Of a DNA stretch of 64,000 nucleotides, positions 21,622 through 30,541 are shown piece by piece. A program made the position numbers and the translations under genes. The notes below the pieces were generated by a model. It was not told the origin of the DNA and did no database searches. It saw only the letters and a program-made list of their open reading frames with translations. Numbering within the stretch: the stretch's first letter is position 1; every line of letters starts with the position of its first letter. The DNA is from Methanogenium cariaci JCM 10550 (GTDB taxonomy: Archaea; Halobacteriota; Methanomicrobia; Methanomicrobiales; Methanomicrobiaceae). The stretch is taken from NCBI RefSeq assembly GCF_001315945.1, contig NZ_BBBG01000011.1, forward strand, positions 1 through 64,000. Reading direction: 5' to 3'.

Positions 21622-22779
21622 ATGAATGCATTTGTGCCAACGGGTGTCGAAGACCACATCGGTCTTGCAGTTGTACGCTCCCTCGGAAAGAATAAGGTAC
21701 CGGCAACTGCTGTTTCAAATGATAAGAGATCCCTGCCCTTTTATTCTCGATACTGCTTTAAAAAACGAATTACCGAGTATGATGATGCATTTCTTTCCGA
21801 ATTAACCGAAGATGATATGATCATGCCCAACGGGGAGGATGAAATGCTCTTTTTTGCAAAGAATGCCCCCCCTTGTATGACTATACGATTGCCTATCCAG
21901 AAATCTCAACACTTGAGACCATTGTTGATAAGTCCCGGATGATGCAATTTGCCGCCACCAACCGTATTCCTGTGCCAAAGACCGGTTTTATCAATCGTCC
22001 TGATGATCTTTATGATATTCAGCGGAATCTGAAATATCCGGTCATTATAAAACCAAATCAGGAAAAAGGAGGGAGAGGAATTGTACGGTTGATAGTCCTG
22101 ACCTGTTAGAGGAGAGGTATGCCTATAGCCTGCATCATTATGGTCCCTCAATTGTACAGGAATACATTCCTTTCAAAAAACGATACTCCTCTGCGGCGTT
22201 GATCGATAAAGACTATGAAATCCAAAGAATCTGTGTCATACAGGAGAACCGGACATACCCACTTCGTAACGGACCGGGCTGTTTTGTCGAGACGGTACAA
22301 AACCGGGAGATTATGGACCTGACGGCTGATATCCTGAAAGCGGTAAAAATCTGGGGGGTATCGCCGAACTGGATTTTGTCATTGACGAACGTGACGGAAA
22401 ACCGAAATTTCTGGAGATAAATCCCCGTTTCTGGGGGGGTTCGGTTCAGTGTGCGATTTCTGCAGGGGGGGTTGATTTTCCGTTTTTGCTGCATGAAATC
22501 GCGACAGACAATCGTATTTCCGATTCCTATGAATATAAAACCGGAATAAAGAGCAGAAATGTCATCAGTAATGATCTGCGTCATCTGCTGGCGGTACTCC
22601 GGAGCAGCAGTCCGTTTACCTACAAACTGAAGACGGTGACTGATTTTATGAAATTTTATCAGGATGATGCGTATTTTATCTTTTCGTTATCAGACATGAA
22701 ACCGTTTTTTTCATTATTTGAGTATTATCTGTTAAAAAAACCGGCCGGATTCATTCGCATCGGCCAAAGGATGTATTGA
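21622..22779 (+). CDS. ATP-grasp ligase (frameshifted)
   Basis: About 380 residues; forms an amide or similar bond through an acyl phosphate. N-terminal Rossmann-like start FVPTGVEDHIGLAVVRSLG. The ATP-grasp core has NLKYPVIIKPNQEKGGRGIV (the lysine and glycine-rich loop), PSIVQEYIPF, and AELDFVIDERDGKPKFLEIN with NPRFWG, giving the Mg-binding Glu and Asn. Frame breaks occur at C7 21868, at about 22085, at G6 22356, at G7 22434 and at G7 22466. The last two only add bases. The C-terminal tail (residues ~300-380) is hydrophobic and poorly conserved. Similar proteins sit in archaeal and bacterial polysaccharide loci. With a deacetylase that would free an amine nearby, a role in amide decoration of the glycan is plausible but inferred. 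Confidence 0.75.
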
Positions 22780-22866
22780 AATGATAGCTGCATTATCGTG
22801 CGACTCATTGCTACCGGATTTCAGTGCCGGAATGCATGGTTGATATGAGATAAAGGGGGGGGAGAA

Positions 22867-23436
22867 GTGTTGCAACATAGTGAGGGAATTTACAAGCGAA
22901 TTCGGTTCAGCCTTCTTGTGAAAGGATTTCTTCACATTCTTGCAATGAATGTCCCCCCCAATGACCGGTTACGGAATACCTTCTACCGGTGGCGGGGGAC
23001 AACAATTGGAGACCATGTTGGAATCGGACATGGGGTTTTCATTGAGGAATCACGACCCTATCTCATAGAAATTGAGGATGGAGTCAACATTGGCCCACGG
23101 GCGGTAATTGTTGCCCATGATTCGAGTTATCACTGCATTAACCCTGAATATCCTATTACTTTTGGACGGGTAACAATCCGGAAGAATGGCTACATCGGGG
23201 GGGCGAAGGCAGTCATCCTTCCGGGTATTACCATTGGGGGGGAGGGCTCCATTGTTGCAGCTGGTGCTGTGGTTACAAAGGATGTTGCACCAGGCGACAT
23301 TGTGGCTGGCGTTCCTGCGAAAGTAATAACCACTGTTGAAGAAGCAATGAATCGGTGTACTGACCTTGAGGCATTGCATAAAGAGATGGATGCAGTAAAA
23401 TCCTGTATTCCCGTTCCGGAAAAAGAGGACATATGA
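22867..23436 (+). CDS. left-handed beta-helix (hexapeptide) O-acyltransferase
   Basis: 189 residues with a GTG start at 22867 behind a G-rich ribosome site. Imperfect hexapeptide repeats run from about residue 48 to 150 (IGDHVGIGHGVFIEE, VNIGPRAVIVAHDSSYH, KNGYIGGAKAVILPGITIGG, IVAAGAVVTKDV, IVAGVPAKVI). The last motif, AGVPAKVI, is typical of maltose/galactoside O-acetyltransferase-like enzymes that use acetyl-CoA. The catalytic His is probably in AHDSSYH. The frame is intact; two G7 runs at 23199 and 23237 probably add a Gly each. It overlaps the flippase gene by four bases. Likely acetylates a sugar of the surface glycan. Confidence 0.85.
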   Translation: MLQHSEGIYKRIRFSLLVKGFLHILAMNVPPNDRLRNTFYRWRGTTIGDHVGIGHGVFIEESRPYLIEIEDGVNIGPRAVIVAHDSSYHCINPEYPITFGRVTIRKNGYIGGAKAVILPGITIGGEGSIVAAGAVVTKDVAPGDIVAGVPAKVITTVEEAMNRCTDLEALHKEMDAVKSCIPVPEKEDI

Positions 23437-24874
23437 TGGACCGGAATCTTTCATTTTATGCACTGTTTTATGTTGGTTCCCTTGTCCTCATGAGGCTGTG
23501 TGGGATCATTACAAAAATTATCCTTGCACGTGCGATAACCCCCTTTGAATATGGCATCATCATGCTGATTGTGATCACCCTTCCTGCAATCTTTCAACTG
23601 GGAACCAATTTTTGTTTTTTGATATTCTGGGTCATGCCGGTGAAGGACGAAAATATTTTGGTTTTTCACTGATTTACGGGATCGTTGCAACGGGTGTTGT
23701 CGGACTTGTTCTCTTTACCTTTCCGGTTCAAATCTGCACTTTTCTGAATTTACCGGTTGAGATATGGCCGTTTTTGTTTTCCGTATTAATTCTGGTATTA
23801 CTTTCGGTCACATTGAGTGTGGATATCATGGGATTATTGCGGGGAAAGAAAAATCATTCATTTGCAGCTGCGATTTCCACCGCACCAGGTGTTTTACGAC
23901 TGGCTTTGGTATTTTTGGTGGTCTTGGTTCTGGGAATCAGCCATTTTGATGAAATTTTTATTATCTTTGCTCTCCCCCCCCATTCCTTGTCCTTCTTGCC
24001 GTTCTTCTGAGGAAGGGGAAGACGATTATTGATTCCATTCACTCATTTCAGATACCGTCCCGGAAAATTCTGACCTTTGGTTTTTCCGTTTATATTATTG
24101 GCATCTGGATTACCTTATGCCAGAATCTGAATAAAATTGTGATCAGCCATGATCTTGGTATTGAGTTTCAGGCATTCTTCGATGTATCACTCACACTGGC
24201 AGCGGTAATCACGTTTTTTTCATCGGCATTATATTTGATATCAGTCCCCCCCGAATCAACAGGAACGGAGGATAAATCCCGCCTCCTGAATCGGCCGGGG
24301 GGACTGGGAGAAATTGGCAGACTTCTTTTTGCCATGACAATGTTTTGTGTGCTGATTCTCTTCTTTTATGCGAAAGATCTGATTGAGCTGTTATTTTCCG
24401 CTGATTATTCGCCTGCGGGGGGATTACATCCTTCTCATTGCAATTGGATATGTGTTCATCTTTATCCAGCAGTTTGTTGCCTATGTAAATGTTTCATTCT
24501 ATGAAAAATCTACGAGACCATTTGTTCTCATTACCGTGAGCAGTTTATTGGCATTTCCTCTTTTCAGTCATGTAATGATTCTGTCTTTTGGATTTCTGGG
24601 AGCTTATCTGGCCTTTATTATCGTGCTGGTTCTCTACTGTCTTGCATCAATTTACGTATCGCAGGACATCGAACCTCTCCGTGTCCTCTTCCACAAACTG
24701 GGGGGGTATCTGATGATTTCATTTGCGGTAGTGTTTCTTGTGCTGTTTATGGGTCATTTTTCCGTATTTCCGGGGGGGATCGTTCTGTCATCATTGCTGT
24801 ATGCAGGTTTAATGTTTGCAACCGGGTATCTGGATGTCTCCCTTGTTCGGGATTTCATTGGCAGAAAAGAATGA
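23433..24874 (+). CDS. polysaccharide biosynthesis flippase, Wzx/MOP family (frameshifted)
   Basis: About 475 residues with 12-14 predicted helices, the MOP superfamily size. The N-terminus LMRLCGIITKIILARAITPFEYG is the typical opening of O-antigen/polysaccharide exporters (RxxG ... ARxLxPxxYG). LGIEFQAFFDVSLTLA in the middle matches the family. Frame breaks lie near 23612-23640 (T-rich run), 23975 (C8 run), and 24417 (G7 run); the pieces join smoothly otherwise. It would flip the lipid-linked saccharide made by the upstream enzymes across the membrane. It is the last gene of the continuous 13955-24874 cluster. Confidence 0.82.
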
Positions 24875-25291
24875 ATGGAGATCCGGTTCTCTGAAGGATT
24901 GAAAAAATCGCATTGGACCCGGGTTGAAGAAATCGATTTAACAGATTAATGTGTCCGGCACTTGCGTCGGGCATATCCTCGCGTTGACGCAGGTGAACAG
25001 GCGTACCCGGATAACTTCTGTGCACTATCGTGATGGCACTATAGATATAGGTATTGTTGCCCCCCCTGAGTTCCCCCCCTGTTGTGCCGGATATCCGAAG
25101 AAACTCACAGAATATGCAGGATTTGCATATTTGTGCCGTGATATGTCGGCCAGAGTCAGCTGTGGATAGTAGAGAGACGCCCGGTAGTGATGGGACAGAT
25201 AACGAAAGAGAAGTGACCGGACAGGAGCAGATGTCCGGACGGATGAAACTGATATATATTGTGTGGGATATTGTAAAACTCAGGTTACATC
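24875..25291. other. intergenic region, no recognised gene
   Basis: About 415 bases between the flippase and archaeosortase genes. A 24-codon frame (24874-24948, ending VEEIDLTD) follows the flippase stop, and a 72-codon frame at 24951-25169 has no recognisable features. The region has C6-C7 runs near 25064-25078. It may carry the promoter of the archaeosortase gene; no clear TATA box seen. Confidence 0.4.
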
Positions 25292-26226
25292 ATGGTGATA
25301 CCGCCGGAGAAAAACAGCATGGATCTCAACCCTCCCAATACCATCACTCCGCAGAAGGCTGCGAAGATTTGGGTAATTCTTACCGTAAGTATTCTTGCAA
25401 TTTTTTTATTTCTACATCTCTTTCCTACTCAAAGGTTGATGCAATCAGTATCTGGATACTGACCTGCATCTCAATGATCTATTTTTCTCATAAAACCCAA
25501 AAACTGCTTGATAAAAGAGAACAGATTCTTGTGGTTTTGGCAGGAATCGGGATCTGTATATTCAGCTTTTTAAATATCCCCTTGGCCTTGGCAATCCTCC
25601 GTTTTCCATCGGTGAATTTTCCCTGCTCTTATCGGGAGTCAGTATTATAGCCTTTGGACTGCTTTCGTTTAAAACGCTGATTTTTCCGGCACTGTTTCCA
25701 ATCATTGCGGTTCTGGGATTTGAATTATACGAACTGTTTATCCGGCATGAGGACTGGTTAATTGCGCCCCCCCTTATTCCCCCCCCGACAATCACCCTAA
25801 CCACCGGTATCATCAGCCTGATGGGAATAGACCCTGAAGTGAATGGCAATATCATCTCGTTCTTATCCATTTCAGGTGAACAGATCAGACTTGCTGTTGT
25901 ATCAGACTGTACCGGCATCTGGTCGCTGGGGGGGACATTCACCGTTGCGTCCATCATTGTGCTGTCAACATTTCCTGAGGCGATATCAAAGCGGGGGGGG
26001 CCTGCTGATACTGGTTGGATACATCGGAACCTATGCATCAAATATCGGAAGAATTGCAATCATATCACTGAGCGGATATATCTACGGGCCGGAGGGAGTG
26101 ATTGAACAGGTGCATGTCCATACCGGCTGGATTTTATTTTCTCTCTGGATGGTGATATTCTGGTACTACTTCTTCACCCGTCATCTGGGATTTTCGCTGA
26201 TGGGTACGAAAAAACAACATGAATAA
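25292..26226 (+). CDS. archaeosortase / exosortase family protein (frameshifted)
   Basis: About 305 residues with seven to eight hydrophobic helices; a membrane transpeptidase-like enzyme that cleaves C-terminal sorting tails and couples the protein to a lipid or glycan. The proposed catalytic Cys is in SDCTGIWSL (codon at 25908-25910), followed by the conserved Arg in SNIGRIAII (codon at 26050-26052) and a late His in VHVHTGW. The spacing fits the family. Frames break near 25435, 25560-25600, 25765-25790 (C7 runs), 25927 (G6 run) and 25998 (G8 run). The start ATG 25292 was chosen over 25316, without a strong ribosome site for either. I do not assign a subtype. A candidate substrate is the heparinase-like protein at 1094-3775, which has a tail of the right layout. 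Confidence 0.8.
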
Positions 26227-26336
26227 CTGCCTGCACAGAATTATGCCTTTCCCCTTTATATCCATTCACAGAGAGACTATTCATATCATTGTCGGGCCTG
26301 CCTGACAATACAAATGAAAGAAATTGGAATATACAT

Positions 26337-27017
26337 ATGAAACTCGGCGTACTTTTTTCCGGCGGCAAAGACTCAGTATATGCCACATACCTGGCGATGC
26401 AGAAAGAAGAGGTCTCCTGTCTCATTTCCCTGGTATCTGAAAATGACGAAAGTTACATGTTCCATACACCGAACATTCATCTCACATCGCTACAGGCAGA
26501 GGCAATGGGCATTCCCATACTGGAATATACCACACAAGGGATTGAGGAAGAGGAACTGGAAGACCTGAAACAGGCGATCGCCCGTGCTGTGGAACAATAT
26601 GACATTGAGGGGATTGTGACGGGGGCCGTTCTCTCCGTATACCAGGCCACCCGTATTCAGAAAATTTGTGATGCCCTTGGTCTCTGGTGCTATAATCCCC
26701 CCCTCTGGCACATCGACCAGGACTGGTATATGCAGACTCTGATTGATGAGGGATTTGTTGTCATTGTCTCCGGAGTATTCTCCGCTCCCTTTGACGAAAC
26801 CTGGCTGGGACGGCGTATCGACCATGAAGCGCTCCGGTTGTTGCGGCTCTATGCGGTAAAATATGGTATCACCCTCACCGGCGAGGGGGGGGAACTTGAA
26901 ACCCTGGTGACGGACGCACCGTTTTCCGGAAAGATCGTGGCGCTCACATCAGAGTCGGTATATGCGAATTACAACGGCCGGTACTGCATACAGACAGCAG
27001 AGGTGAGAGATAAATGA
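26337..27017 (+). CDS. dph6: diphthine--ammonia ligase (Dph6)
   Basis: Catalyses the last step of diphthamide synthesis on elongation factor 2: ATP-dependent amidation of diphthine using ammonia. 226 residues from ATG 26337. The N-terminus LGVLFSGGKDSVYATYLA is the PP-loop (SGGKDS) that binds ATP. EGIVTGAVLSVYQATRIQ and GEGGELETLVTDAPFF-like GEGGELETLVTDAP near residue 185 are Dph6 signatures (the GE[GD]GE[YF]ET motif). The frame is intact; NPPLW at 26700 and the G7 run at 26886 may each hide an extra residue. The stop overlaps the next start (ATGA), implying translational coupling to a glutamine amidotransferase. Confidence 0.9.
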   Translation: MKLGVLFSGGKDSVYATYLAMQKEEVSCLISLVSENDESYMFHTPNIHLTSLQAEAMGIPILEYTTQGIEEEELEDLKQAIARAVEQYDIEGIVTGAVLSVYQATRIQKICDALGLWCYNPPLWHIDQDWYMQTLIDEGFVVIVSGVFSAPFDETWLGRRIDHEALRLLRLYAVKYGITLTGEGGELETLVTDAPFSGKIVALTSESVYANYNGRYCIQTAEVRDK

Positions 27018-27583
27018 TCCTTCTCATAGATCTCTGCCACCGTCTGCATTCTCTCGGTGAGGATGAATTCGTGCGCCCGATTGCAGATATCGTAGAGGCA
27101 TGCGGATATCAGTATAAAATTTGTCATTTTACCGAATGGGAGCGTGTAGCTGGGGAGAATATCGAGGCAGTGATTCTCTGCGGGACACCGCTTAAAGACA
27201 ACCGGTTTACCGAAATGACCGAGTGTTTTGCCTGGATTCAGGAATCGCCCGTGCCGGTTCTGGGAATCTGTGCCGGTATGCAGGCACTCATTCTTGCGTA
27301 TGGGGGCAGCATTGAAGAAAATCCTGAAATCGGCATGACTCCTGTCCGGTGCAGGGTATCGGATGACCCGGTATTCCGTGACAACGAATGGACTGCATAT
27401 GAACTGCACCGGTTCGGCACTGTTCCGGGGGGGAGTGAATTTATTGTTCTCGCAGAATCGGATGCCTGTATCCAGGCAGTGCGCCATCATACCGATCCGA
27501 TCTATGGGGGGGTTCAGTTTCATCCAGAAGTGCGTAACACCTGGGTAGTGGAGCGATTTTTGTCTACTCTTGTCAGCCATTGA
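27014..27583 (+). CDS. class I glutamine amidotransferase (GATase1) domain protein
   Basis: 189 residues, a free-standing amidotransferase that releases ammonia from glutamine. The nucleophile elbow reads VPVLGICAGMQALI (Cys near residue 82) and the His-Glu part is YGGVQFHPEVRNTW near residues 165-178. The layout is like the small subunit of archaeal two-part GMP synthetase and related enzymes, but no GuaA ATP-binding subunit lies next to it; instead it overlaps the dph6 gene by four bases and is followed at once by a DUF134 gene. The frame is intact, with G7 runs at 27427 and 27505. The acceptor of its ammonia is unknown; the overlap makes Dph6 a candidate. Confidence 0.82.
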   Translation: MILLIDLCHRLHSLGEDEFVRPIADIVEACGYQYKICHFTEWERVAGENIEAVILCGTPLKDNRFTEMTECFAWIQESPVPVLGICAGMQALILAYGGSIEENPEIGMTPVRCRVSDDPVFRDNEWTAYELHRFGTVPGGSEFIVLAESDACIQAVRHHTDPIYGGVQFHPEVRNTWVVERFLSTLVSH

Positions 27584-27651
27584 AATATCCGTTACAGAAA
27601 GAAGAAAATACCGTATGCATAAATAATCTGCCAATAGAGGAACCTGTACAA

Positions 27652-28059
27652 ATGAGAGGGTGTAATACCGGGGGGGGAGAAAAACCTACCAGACGTGGGA
27701 GACCCCGTAAAAGAAGATTTTTGAGTGCTGATTCCCAGTACCGCTGTTTTCAGCCATGCTGCCATCCCGATACCGAGGGAAGGGTGAATGTAGTTGAACC
27801 TGAAGAGCTTGAGGCCCTTCGGCTGGTTGATTTGCTGGATTATGATCAGGAAGTTGCGGCCGGACATATGGGCGTTTCCCGGAAAACCCTCTGGCGTGAT
27901 CTTCATGAAGGCCGCAGAAAGGTTGTTGAAGCCCTCGTTGAAGGCAAACGGCTTGAGATGGCAGGCTGTGCTGATTCAGAGACGAAAGACTGCTGCTGCA
28001 AAAACCGGGAGTGCAGCTATGCAGCAGATGCATCCCATGAACAGCAGACAGAACGGTAA
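27652..28059 (+). CDS. DUF134 / UPF0251 family helix-turn-helix protein
   Basis: 135 residues from ATG 27652, chosen because GAGGA lies about ten bases upstream and because family members start shortly before RPRKRR; an in-frame ATG at 27580 would add 24 residues. GRPRKRRFL is followed by a cysteine region (YRCFQPCCHP) and then the family core VEPEELEALRLVDLLDYDQ and AAGHMGVSRKTLWRDLHEGRRKVVEALVEGK, a sigma70-region-4-like helix-turn-helix. The C-terminal tail has clustered cysteines (CADSETKDCCCKNREC), probably a metal site. It is likely a DNA-binding regulator, target unknown. A G7 run at 27671 adds to a Gly stretch. Confidence 0.82.
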   Translation: MRGCNTGGGEKPTRRGRPRKRRFLSADSQYRCFQPCCHPDTEGRVNVVEPEELEALRLVDLLDYDQEVAAGHMGVSRKTLWRDLHEGRRKVVEALVEGKRLEMAGCADSETKDCCCKNRECSYAADASHEQQTER

Positions 28060-28097
28060 ATACCTGTTTTTCTGACAGGGTGGGTATCAGGCCCGTG

Positions 28098-29237
28098 TCA
28101 GGAATTGATCTGCATATTTTCGGCAGACCTTTCCTCCGAGCGTTGGCTTGAGTGACTCCAGCCAGAGGAAAATCCGGTCATCTGGGGGGTTCGTTTACTT
28201 TCAACACGGAAACCACCGGATTTCCGGACGACGACTTTCAGATATTCCTTTTTATTTCGGGACCGGAGGTATATGACCGGCTCAAATTCCGGAATATCCA
28301 GGGCAATAATTATTTTTGAAAAATCCTTTGTGATCTTTTCCTGATCATACGGTACTCCTTTTATGACCAGTTTTTTCCCTTTCCATATTTCCTGCGATCC
28401 GGATTCATGGAGGGCACCCAGAAGGAGTTTCTTGGCGAGAGGCGGGAGTTCATCCCTCTCATTAAACTCTTCTTTCGGTCTGCCGGCATTAATTTCCGAG
28501 AGGATCCTGTCCCTTCGGTAATCATGAATCTGTTTGTAGTCAAAGGGTCGCCGCGGCTGAAGATCGGCAACGTCAATGAGTTTTGCGTGCTTCAGTGGCT
28601 TGCGGGGAATACCTCTTGTTGCACTGCTGGTCAAAAGATGTTTCAGCGTCTCACATGACTTTGTTACAATCAGCACGCTCTCCGTTTCACGCATCAGTCT
28701 TTTTACGACAGAAGAACGGGATATGTCAACCGAGGAAAAAAGAACAAAAGGTACGGTAATCTGACCATAGAGATAACCAAGCAGTTTCTTTTTATAGTGA
28801 ACCTCTTCTCTGAGTTCTTTTAGCTCCGTTCCGGATGTGACAACCTCTGCAAACCCGACTTTGCCGTCCCCCCCTCCGACAAAGAGCATGTCCACTTCAG
28901 CGATGTCCTGTCCATTGCCACGGATGTTGATATCCCCCCCCGGTTGGAGAAATACAGGCCGTTCTGGCCAAATTTTGCAGGAATCGAAGGGAAGGGGGGC
29001 ATCGGCTCCTTTACGAACGATATGCTGAATATTGTTTGACCTGCGTGAGAATTCCAGCAGCATTTCGTACATCAGGGATTCATACCATCGTCCTTCCGCT
29101 GCACGCATGGTTGAAATGTCATCTGAAAACAGCTGTTTCTTTTCGATTTTTTTCAGATGCCTGATTGCCTGCCTTGCAATTACTTTATTTGGATTACAGG
29201 ATCTGAAGGAATCCTTTATCCACCTGAGAGTATTCAT
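28098..29237 (-). CDS. uncharacterised protein, possible PD-(D/E)XK-type nuclease
   Basis: 379 residues, no signal peptide or membrane helix. The middle shows AEVDMLFVGGGDGKVGFAEV around residues 113-132, an alternating hydrophobic stretch with D ... E-x-V spacing that resembles the PD-(D/E)XK core (acidic residue, loop, E-x-hydrophobic). This is followed by a helical region YKKKLLGYLYGQ and VPFVLFSSVDIS. The C-terminal third (IWKGKKLVIKGV, PVIYLRSRNKKEYLKVVV) is mixed. Start ATG 29237. No family recognised; the nuclease idea is a weak structural guess and could be wrong. Confidence 0.5.
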   Translation of the reverse strand: MNTLRWIKDSFRSCNPNKVIARQAIRHLKKIEKKQLFSDDISTMRAAEGRWYESLMYEMLLEFSRRSNNIQHIVRKGADAPLPFDSCKIWPERPVFLQPGGDINIRGNGQDIAEVDMLFVGGGDGKVGFAEVVTSGTELKELREEVHYKKKLLGYLYGQITVPFVLFSSVDISRSSVVKRLMRETESVLIVTKSCETLKHLLTSSATRGIPRKPLKHAKLIDVADLQPRRPFDYKQIHDYRRDRILSEINAGRPKEEFNERDELPPLAKKLLLGALHESGSQEIWKGKKLVIKGVPYDQEKITKDFSKIIIALDIPEFEPVIYLRSRNKKEYLKVVVRKSGGFRVESKRTPQMTGFSSGWSHSSQRSEERSAENMQINS

Positions 29238-29457
29238 GAGTTAACCTTTTTGCCCAGGCAATGCGGAATTCAGTATAATGATATTGATATTATTATCCGT
29301 GTTGCCTGCAGGTACTTTCAACCGGATACTATATTAGAGTGGCGAACGTTTTGTTTTTCATCACTGCCATCTCATGTAAACCAGATAACAAATTCAGAAG
29401 AAAAAATATGTTTGGTAGTATGGTTCCGGTATATCATACTCCGTCAGGGTGCCGGAA

Positions 29458-30417
29458 TTATTTTAATATTAAAATCTGTCGTGTCAGACTCTTGTGTATC
29501 CGCTGATAAAATTTCCTGACAACCGTAAATTCCTTTTCTGCAAGCGGTTGGACATCCACATGGGTTACAATGACGCATCGCCCGCCCGGTCTGACAATTC
29601 TGCGTATCTCATGCAGTGAATCTGCGTAGAGTTGATCCATTGATGATGCCATGATACATACGGAATGCCCATAGGGAAGATCTGTTACCACTGCATCAAC
29701 GGAGTTATCACCCAGAGGGAGAACCGTTGCATCTGCAAGGAAGAGATCGGTGCCCGGCAGGTTTTTGCGGCAGCCATCAATCATCATCGGATCCATATCA
29801 CTTCCGATAATCTTCATGCCGCAGAGTTTCGCCTCCAGAAGCACTCCGCCAGTTCCACAGAAGGGATCGCAGATGACGTCACCCATCTTTGCCTGCGAAA
29901 GGTTCACCAGCGTGCGGGCAGTGATGGGCATCATTACGCCGGGGGGGTGAAAGAACGGCCTGCGCATGGGATTTCGGTACTGGTAACTGCCCCCCCGGTC
30001 AATATGCAGAATGACCCGCCCGAAATAACAGGTGTTGCCGGTAATAATCGCCCGGTATTCTGTCTCCGGTGCATCCAGTGAGACCGGGCCGTCGATATTC
30101 GAGCCTATCAGCCTCTCAAGGGCCAGTTGGGACAGGGTTTCAGGGGCATCCTCCATCTTGCGTACGCGTGCGGCAAATGTCTGTTCGGTGGTAAGGGAGA
30201 GTGCCTGAAGCATGGCAATGATGCTGGCTTCATCCGCATCACATCTGCCCAGATATTCCATGACCGTATGGGTCATGGCGAGTTTGCCGCAGGCGTCAGG
30301 GTCGGGACATTCAACTACAGCCACCTGTGTTGCCCGTTCTTCAATGCAGGCGAAGGTCTCTACTTCTGCAAACGGAAGTTCGGGATGTTCTCCGGAAAGT
30401 TCAAGGATACATTTCAT
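29458..30417 (-). CDS. tRNA (guanine(10)-N2)-methyltransferase, archaeal Trm11-type
   Basis: 319 residues. N-terminal THUMP-containing region (about 1-150) followed by a Rossmann methyltransferase. PITARTLVNLSQAKMGD precedes motif I DPFCGTGGVLLEAKLCG; GSDMDPMMIDGCRKNL binds the SAM ribose; the catalytic motif IV is DAVVTDLPYGHS (D-L-P-Y, typical of N2-guanine methylation). The order and length match archaeal TrmG10, which mono- or dimethylates G10 of tRNA. Extra Gly/Pro at RGGSYQ and HPPGVM coincide with C6-C7 runs at 29940 and 29990. The frame is intact. Confidence 0.9.
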   Translation of the reverse strand: MKCILELSGEHPELPFAEVETFACIEERATQVAVVECPDPDACGKLAMTHTVMEYLGRCDADEASIIAMLQALSLTTEQTFAARVRKMEDAPETLSQLALERLIGSNIDGPVSLDAPETEYRAIITGNTCYFGRVILHIDRGGSYQYRNPMRRPFFHPPGVMMPITARTLVNLSQAKMGDVICDPFCGTGGVLLEAKLCGMKIIGSDMDPMMIDGCRKNLPGTDLFLADATVLPLGDNSVDAVVTDLPYGHSVCIMASSMDQLYADSLHEIRRIVRPGGRCVIVTHVDVQPLAEKEFTVVRKFYQRIHKSLTRQILILK

Positions 30418-30541
30418 ATGCGGGTACAGATCTACTCCAGCCAGAGGGATAACTGCTTTGGAATTGGTATGGACAGGTATCGGTGACCGTTTCTGACCAT
30501 GCCGTGATGGATGGACACAAAAAAGAAGGATTTGTTTCGGG

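Noticed and set aside
26230-26336. tRNA or small RNA gene between the archaeosortase and dph6 genes
   Set aside because: No cloverleaf or stable hairpin was found. A short GTCGGGC/GCCTGAC-like pairing at 26291-26308 is too small to support a call.
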